This document shows positions 60,938 to 64,000 of a stretch of DNA of 64,000 bases, piece by piece. The notes beneath the pieces were generated by a model, which saw nothing but the letters and a program-made list of their open reading frames with translations, had not been told where the DNA came from and searched no databases. This stretch comes from JAVJUV01 sp047314965. GTDB lineage: Bacteria > Pseudomonadota > Alphaproteobacteria > Rhodobacterales > Rhodobacteraceae. Position numbers and translations under genes: made by a program. Position 1 is the first letter of the stretch, and every line of letters starts with the position of its first letter. The stretch is taken from contig NZ_JBLBVK010000048.1 of assembly GCF_047314965.1 (NCBI RefSeq), forward strand, positions 62,001 to 126,000, written 5' to 3'.

Positions 60938-62608
60938 TCAGGCGATTGCAATATCGTCGAGAATATCCAGCCAGACGGCGATAAGATCGCCGTCGTCCAG
61001 CAAGTCCTGCGCATCGGCGCGAGGTGTCCAGTCGGGGTAGATGAGGATCAGCATCGACAGCGTCACGTCGCCACCGATCAGCAGATCGGCCCCCGCATCG
61101 CCCGAGATCAGATTGTCGCCTGTTCCGCCCTCGATCAGGTCGAATCCGTCGGAACCGCTCAGGCTGTCCAGGCCTGATCCGCCCCGAATAGCGTCGTTGC
61201 CGGCACCACCGTCAACGGAATCGTTGCCGAATCCGGCAGAGAGGCCATTGTCGGCATCGTTTCCGGTGATCGTGTCATTTCCGCCCCCCGTCAGGCCGTT
61301 TTCGATAACTGTGCCACGCGCGATACCGATATTGCCGTCCAGCCCGGCGAGATCCGAATAGGTCTCCTGTCGAAGGTCCAGTCGCTGATGCGCGGTGTAT
61401 TCGGAGAAGTCGAACGTATCGGTGCCGCCGGAGTCGAAGACGGTGTAGGTAACAGGATTGGACAGTCCGAGCGCGGCATCGAGATAGGTGCCCGTATTCG
61501 AACCGTTGCCATAGGTCGTGTTTCCGGGATTTGTCTCGGGCGCGCCGTAGAAGTTCTGAATTGCGATGATGTCCGCCATCATGGGCGTGACGGCATAGGC
61601 AAAACTGGCATCCAGCCAGTTGTTCGCGGATTGGTGGAAATAGGACATCACGCTCGCTTGCCAGCTGTCATTCAGATAGAGCGCGTCCGTGCCGTAGCTG
61701 GCCGAGTTGTTGTAGTTTCCGGCATGGCCAAGGCCGAGGGCATGCCCGATCTCGTGCAGGTAGGTCTGAAAGAAATAGCCGTCTGTCCGGGCCGAACCAC
61801 CCGCCCAGTTCGAATTGATGTTCACGAAGGAGCTCTGGATCACGCCGTTGACGATCGACGATGTCGCGAAGGCACCAGCTTGTTCATCGTCGAAGACGAT
61901 GTCGACGGTTGCCGACGTCTCTCTCACTGATACGCGGTAGTCGCCGGGGCTGCTGTCTGCAAACGAGCCGGCGCGAATATAGTAGGTGCCCGTTGCCGTC
62001 GCCTGGTAGATGATCGCGCTGTCGTTGTCCAAGGCGTCGTCGTTCTGGGTTATGACGGTGCCGAAGCCATTCAGAAGCCACAGATAAGGGTCGGCGGTGG
62101 CGTTGCCGCCCGACGGATCGCCGGACAAGTGGATCTCGACGGTCTGCCCCGCGGTAAGGAAGATTCCGATGGCGTCCCGATCTCCACCCGGCGCAAGTGT
62201 TCCTGTGAAATCGTCGCCAACCGACATGGCATAGACGGTTGTGACGCCTTCGGCAGCGTCGGTGCCTTCGGACCATGTGGTGTTGGGTGGGCTGCTGGAG
62301 TCGATCTCGACAAAGGTCAGCCCGGTGACTAACGACCACGCATCGAGAGCCTGCCGTGCCATCGCCTGTCCGTTGATGGTCAGAGCGGTCACATCGACAA
62401 AAAGCGTCTTGCTGGCGGAGGTATCGAAAGCCCGCGATCCACTGCCGAGGTGGTTCCAGAATCCCTCGGTGAGCTGTGTCGCGATCTGATCGTAGGAATA
62501 CGCCGTCGTCGCTGCCGAGACCGAAGTTCCCGTGGCTTCGGTTTTCCCGACCAACGCATAAGCGCAGTCATCGGCCCACGGCTGAAAGGTTTGGCACATC
62601 AGGCACAT
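60938..62608 (-). CDS. serralysin-type M10 metalloprotease with RTX repeats
   Basis: 556 aa. The zinc site HEIGHALGLGH is at residues 285-295 and the Met-turn is WQASVMSYF. Between the first protease segment (QALDAWSLVTGLTF) and the zinc-site part lies an inserted domain of about 100 aa (DFTGTLAPGGDRDAIGIFLT to GDYRVSVRET) like a bacterial pre-peptidase C-terminal (PPC) domain. After the protease come RTX repeats (about 440-525, GGGNDTITGNDADN), then the C-terminal secretion tail. No signal peptide, as in type I-secreted serralysins. ATG 62608 (MCLMCQTF) was chosen over upstream in-frame starts. It is convergent with the preceding RTX gene. Confidence 0.88.
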   Translation of the reverse strand: MCLMCQTFQPWADDCAYALVGKTEATGTSVSAATTAYSYDQIATQLTEGFWNHLGSGSRAFDTSASKTLFVDVTALTINGQAMARQALDAWSLVTGLTFVEIDSSSPPNTTWSEGTDAAEGVTTVYAMSVGDDFTGTLAPGGDRDAIGIFLTAGQTVEIHLSGDPSGGNATADPYLWLLNGFGTVITQNDDALDNDSAIIYQATATGTYYIRAGSFADSSPGDYRVSVRETSATVDIVFDDEQAGAFATSSIVNGVIQSSFVNINSNWAGGSARTDGYFFQTYLHEIGHALGLGHAGNYNNSASYGTDALYLNDSWQASVMSYFHQSANNWLDASFAYAVTPMMADIIAIQNFYGAPETNPGNTTYGNGSNTGTYLDAALGLSNPVTYTVFDSGGTDTFDFSEYTAHQRLDLRQETYSDLAGLDGNIGIARGTVIENGLTGGGNDTITGNDADNGLSAGFGNDSVDGGAGNDAIRGGSGLDSLSGSDGFDLIEGGTGDNLISGDAGADLLIGGDVTLSMLILIYPDWTPRADAQDLLDDGDLIAVWLDILDDIAIA

Positions 62609-62731
62609 GGCGGCTCGCTCCACTGTGAAGGCGAAGGCAGAGCGCAGAAGGAACATGCCATCCCATCGCGTCCGCGAGATCTGGTGCGGAAGCTAGCCGG
62701 ATTTCCTTTCCAAGAGGTAACCTGCAGTCAG

Positions 62732-63787
62732 TTAGCGACGTTTCAGCGTCTGGCCGTACTGAAGTTTGGGCGTGAGTTCGATCCGCTGTCCGCCTTCCAG
62801 TGTGCCGTCGGTACAGCCTGCGATGATCCTGGCGGCCTCGCGTCCGATCTGCCTGCGTCCCGCGTCCATCGTGGCCAGCTTTTTGGGCAGCCCGTCGAGC
62901 AACTCGACTCCATTGAATCCCGCCAGACCGATCTGCCCCGGAACGTCGATGCCCTTTTCGAGGAGATAGAGAAGTCCACCGGCTCCGATCATGTCGTTCG
63001 AATAGTAAAGGAAATCGATCTCTGGTGACCGTTCAAGAATCCGCTCGGTCATCTCGCGGCCTTTCACGAGGCTGGAGCCGCCCGAGTAGAACTCCTGGTC
63101 CATGATCTCGATGCCTTCCTTCGCCAGCGCCTCGGTGAAGCCTTCGAAGCGCTTCCGCGCCCGGTGGTCCAGCGGCATCTTGCTGCCAAGGAAACCGATA
63201 TTCCTGTAGCCGTGCTTGACGATGGCGCGTGCCATCTCGCGTCCGGCGCGCCTGTGGCTGATACCGACGACCGAGTCGATCGGTTCGCCGTCGGTGTCCA
63301 TGATCTCGACAACGGGAATGCCTGCCGCCGCCAGCATGGCGCGGGAGGCATCCGAATGTTCCAGGCCCGCAAGGATGACGCCCGACGGCCGCCAGGACAG
63401 CATCTCGAACAGAACGGTTTCTTCCCGTTCGTGCAGGTAGTTCGTGACGCCGACGACCGGCTGAAGCGGAGTTTCGTCAAGAACCTCGGAGATGCCGGAC
63501 AGGACCTCGGGGAAGACCATGTTCGACAAGCTGGGAATGATGACCGCCACAAGGTTTACTCGGCTGGAGGCAAGCGCGCCGGCGATCTTGTTTGGCACAT
63601 AGCCAAGCGCCTTGGCGGCTTTTAGAACTTTTTCTCGAGTCGCCTCGGATACGTCACCGCGGTTTCTGAGCACCCGGCTGACCGTCATCTCCGATACGCC
63701 CGACTCGATCGACACGTCTTTCAGGGTCAGAGGTCTGCGCGGTAATTTGATGTCATCGGACATTGGTATGACTTTCTTGTCGTCCAT
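62732..63787 (-). CDS. LacI-family transcriptional regulator, GntR(gluconate)-like
   Basis: 351 aa. The LacI helix-turn-helix is LTLKDVSIESGVSEMTVSRV with hinge region KALGYVPNKIAGALAS. The ligand domain contains NLVAVIIPSLSNMVFPEV, then SGVILAGLEHSDASR and YYSNDMIGAGGLLYL. The pattern (SEMTVSRVLRNRG, and NMVFPEVLSGI) is close to the gluconate repressor subgroup. This may link it to the idonate/gluconate genes at 40722-42612, but it is 20 kb away and could regulate genes outside the window. An in-frame ATG at 63763 is an alternative start. A candidate operator lies 50 bases upstream. Confidence 0.9.
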   Translation of the reverse strand: MDDKKVIPMSDDIKLPRRPLTLKDVSIESGVSEMTVSRVLRNRGDVSEATREKVLKAAKALGYVPNKIAGALASSRVNLVAVIIPSLSNMVFPEVLSGISEVLDETPLQPVVGVTNYLHEREETVLFEMLSWRPSGVILAGLEHSDASRAMLAAAGIPVVEIMDTDGEPIDSVVGISHRRAGREMARAIVKHGYRNIGFLGSKMPLDHRARKRFEGFTEALAKEGIEIMDQEFYSGGSSLVKGREMTERILERSPEIDFLYYSNDMIGAGGLLYLLEKGIDVPGQIGLAGFNGVELLDGLPKKLATMDAGRRQIGREAARIIAGCTDGTLEGGQRIELTPKLQYGQTLKRR

Positions 63788-63836
63788 CGCTTATCCCACG
63801 CGCCCTTTTGGCTTGTCTACTTTCCGGTATGGACAG

Positions 63837-63848
63837 GTTATCGCTAAC
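63837..63848. promoter_or_regulatory. candidate GntR/LacI-type operator
   Basis: GTTA-TCGC-TAAC (63837-63848) fits the core of the known gluconate repressor operator (ATGTTA-N4-TAACAT). It lies 50 bases upstream of the regulator start, suggesting autoregulation. Next to it, CAAGGT (63852-63857) and ACCTTG (63864-63869) form another inverted repeat with a 6-base spacer. Confidence 0.4.
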
Positions 63849-63917
63849 GCACAAGGTTGCAACACCTTGCGGTCGGAGGCTTGATCCAAATGCGATTACG
63901 GGACAGAAGGGGCCTGT

Positions 63918-63993
63918 GGCCCCGTAGCTCAGAGGATAGAGCAACCGCCTCCTAAGCGGTAGGTCGAAGGTTCGACTCCTTCCGGGGCCGCCA
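63918..63993 (+). tRNA. tRNA-Arg (anticodon CCT)
   Basis: 76 bases with encoded CCA. Acceptor GGCCCCG/CGGGGCC, discriminator G, then CCA at 63991-63993. D arm GCTCAGAGGATAGAGC. The anticodon stem ACCGC/GCGGT encloses CTCCTAA with anticodon CCT, reading AGG. T arm CGAAG-GTTCGAC-CTTCC type (GAAGGTTCGACTCCTTC). Its 5' end is 130 bases upstream of, and divergent from, the LacI-family gene. Confidence 0.95.
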
Positions 63994-64000
63994 AATAAAT

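Overview
The window looks like a chromosomal segment of an alphaproteobacterium of the order Rhodobacterales, probably a marine Roseobacter-type organism. The evidence is the acpS-lepB-rnc / era-DUF1491 core block, high G+C coding sequence, many ABC uptake systems for amino acids and polyamines, RTX/serralysin secreted proteins, and two alphaproteobacterial-type tRNAs. It is mostly ordinary core and transport DNA, with several accessory islands.

Layout. 1-4136: the end of acpS, lepB and rnc, an MFS gene inserted on the opposite strand, then era and a DUF1491 gene. 4139-8053: a GDSL arylesterase divergent from a YbbA/YbbP-like ABC pair. 8155-10514: a polar amino acid ABC transporter. 10746-13191: a CrtA-like unknown and a membrane-anchored phospholipase D family protein. 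13196-14937: pxpB/pxpC (5-oxoprolinase subunits), divergent from a complete branched-chain-type ABC transporter (15100-19610). 19702: tRNA-Met. 20328-26686: a LysR regulator, a putrescine/spermidine-type ABC transporter and an aminobutyraldehyde-type dehydrogenase, forming a polyamine uptake and catabolism unit.

27168-34480: a winged-helix/TPR regulator divergent from a tight five-gene operon: OsmC, flavin monooxygenase, a second OsmC, a cysteine synthase-glutaredoxin fusion, and a group II PLP decarboxylase. This is the best candidate for an undescribed system. A sulfur-containing amine or sulfonate pathway (for example hypotaurine/taurine-like) or a thiol-stress pathway fits the enzyme set, but this is inference.

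34481-38118 is a gene graveyard: an alpha/beta hydrolase with four in-frame stops, an M28 peptidase fragment with a frameshift, and a cysG remnant with an internal deletion. 38119-40669 encodes an SH3-repeat secreted protein, a GlsB-type membrane protein and two small lipoproteins, ended by a strong terminator. 40722-45436: an idonate/gluconate-type SDR and alcohol dehydrogenase, followed by an extradiol dioxygenase, an RraA/LigK-type aldolase and a 4-oxalomesaconate tautomerase (aromatic ring cleavage).

45478-54736 (minus strand) is a seven-gene capsule operon: nucleotide sugar dehydrogenase, large unknown, glycosyltransferase, epimerase, KpsM, KpsT and KpsE. The KpsT-like ATPase is atypical. 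55059-62608 holds two RTX proteins, a TPP-dependent enzyme and a serralysin-type metalloprotease. The window closes with a LacI-family regulator and tRNA-Arg(CCT).
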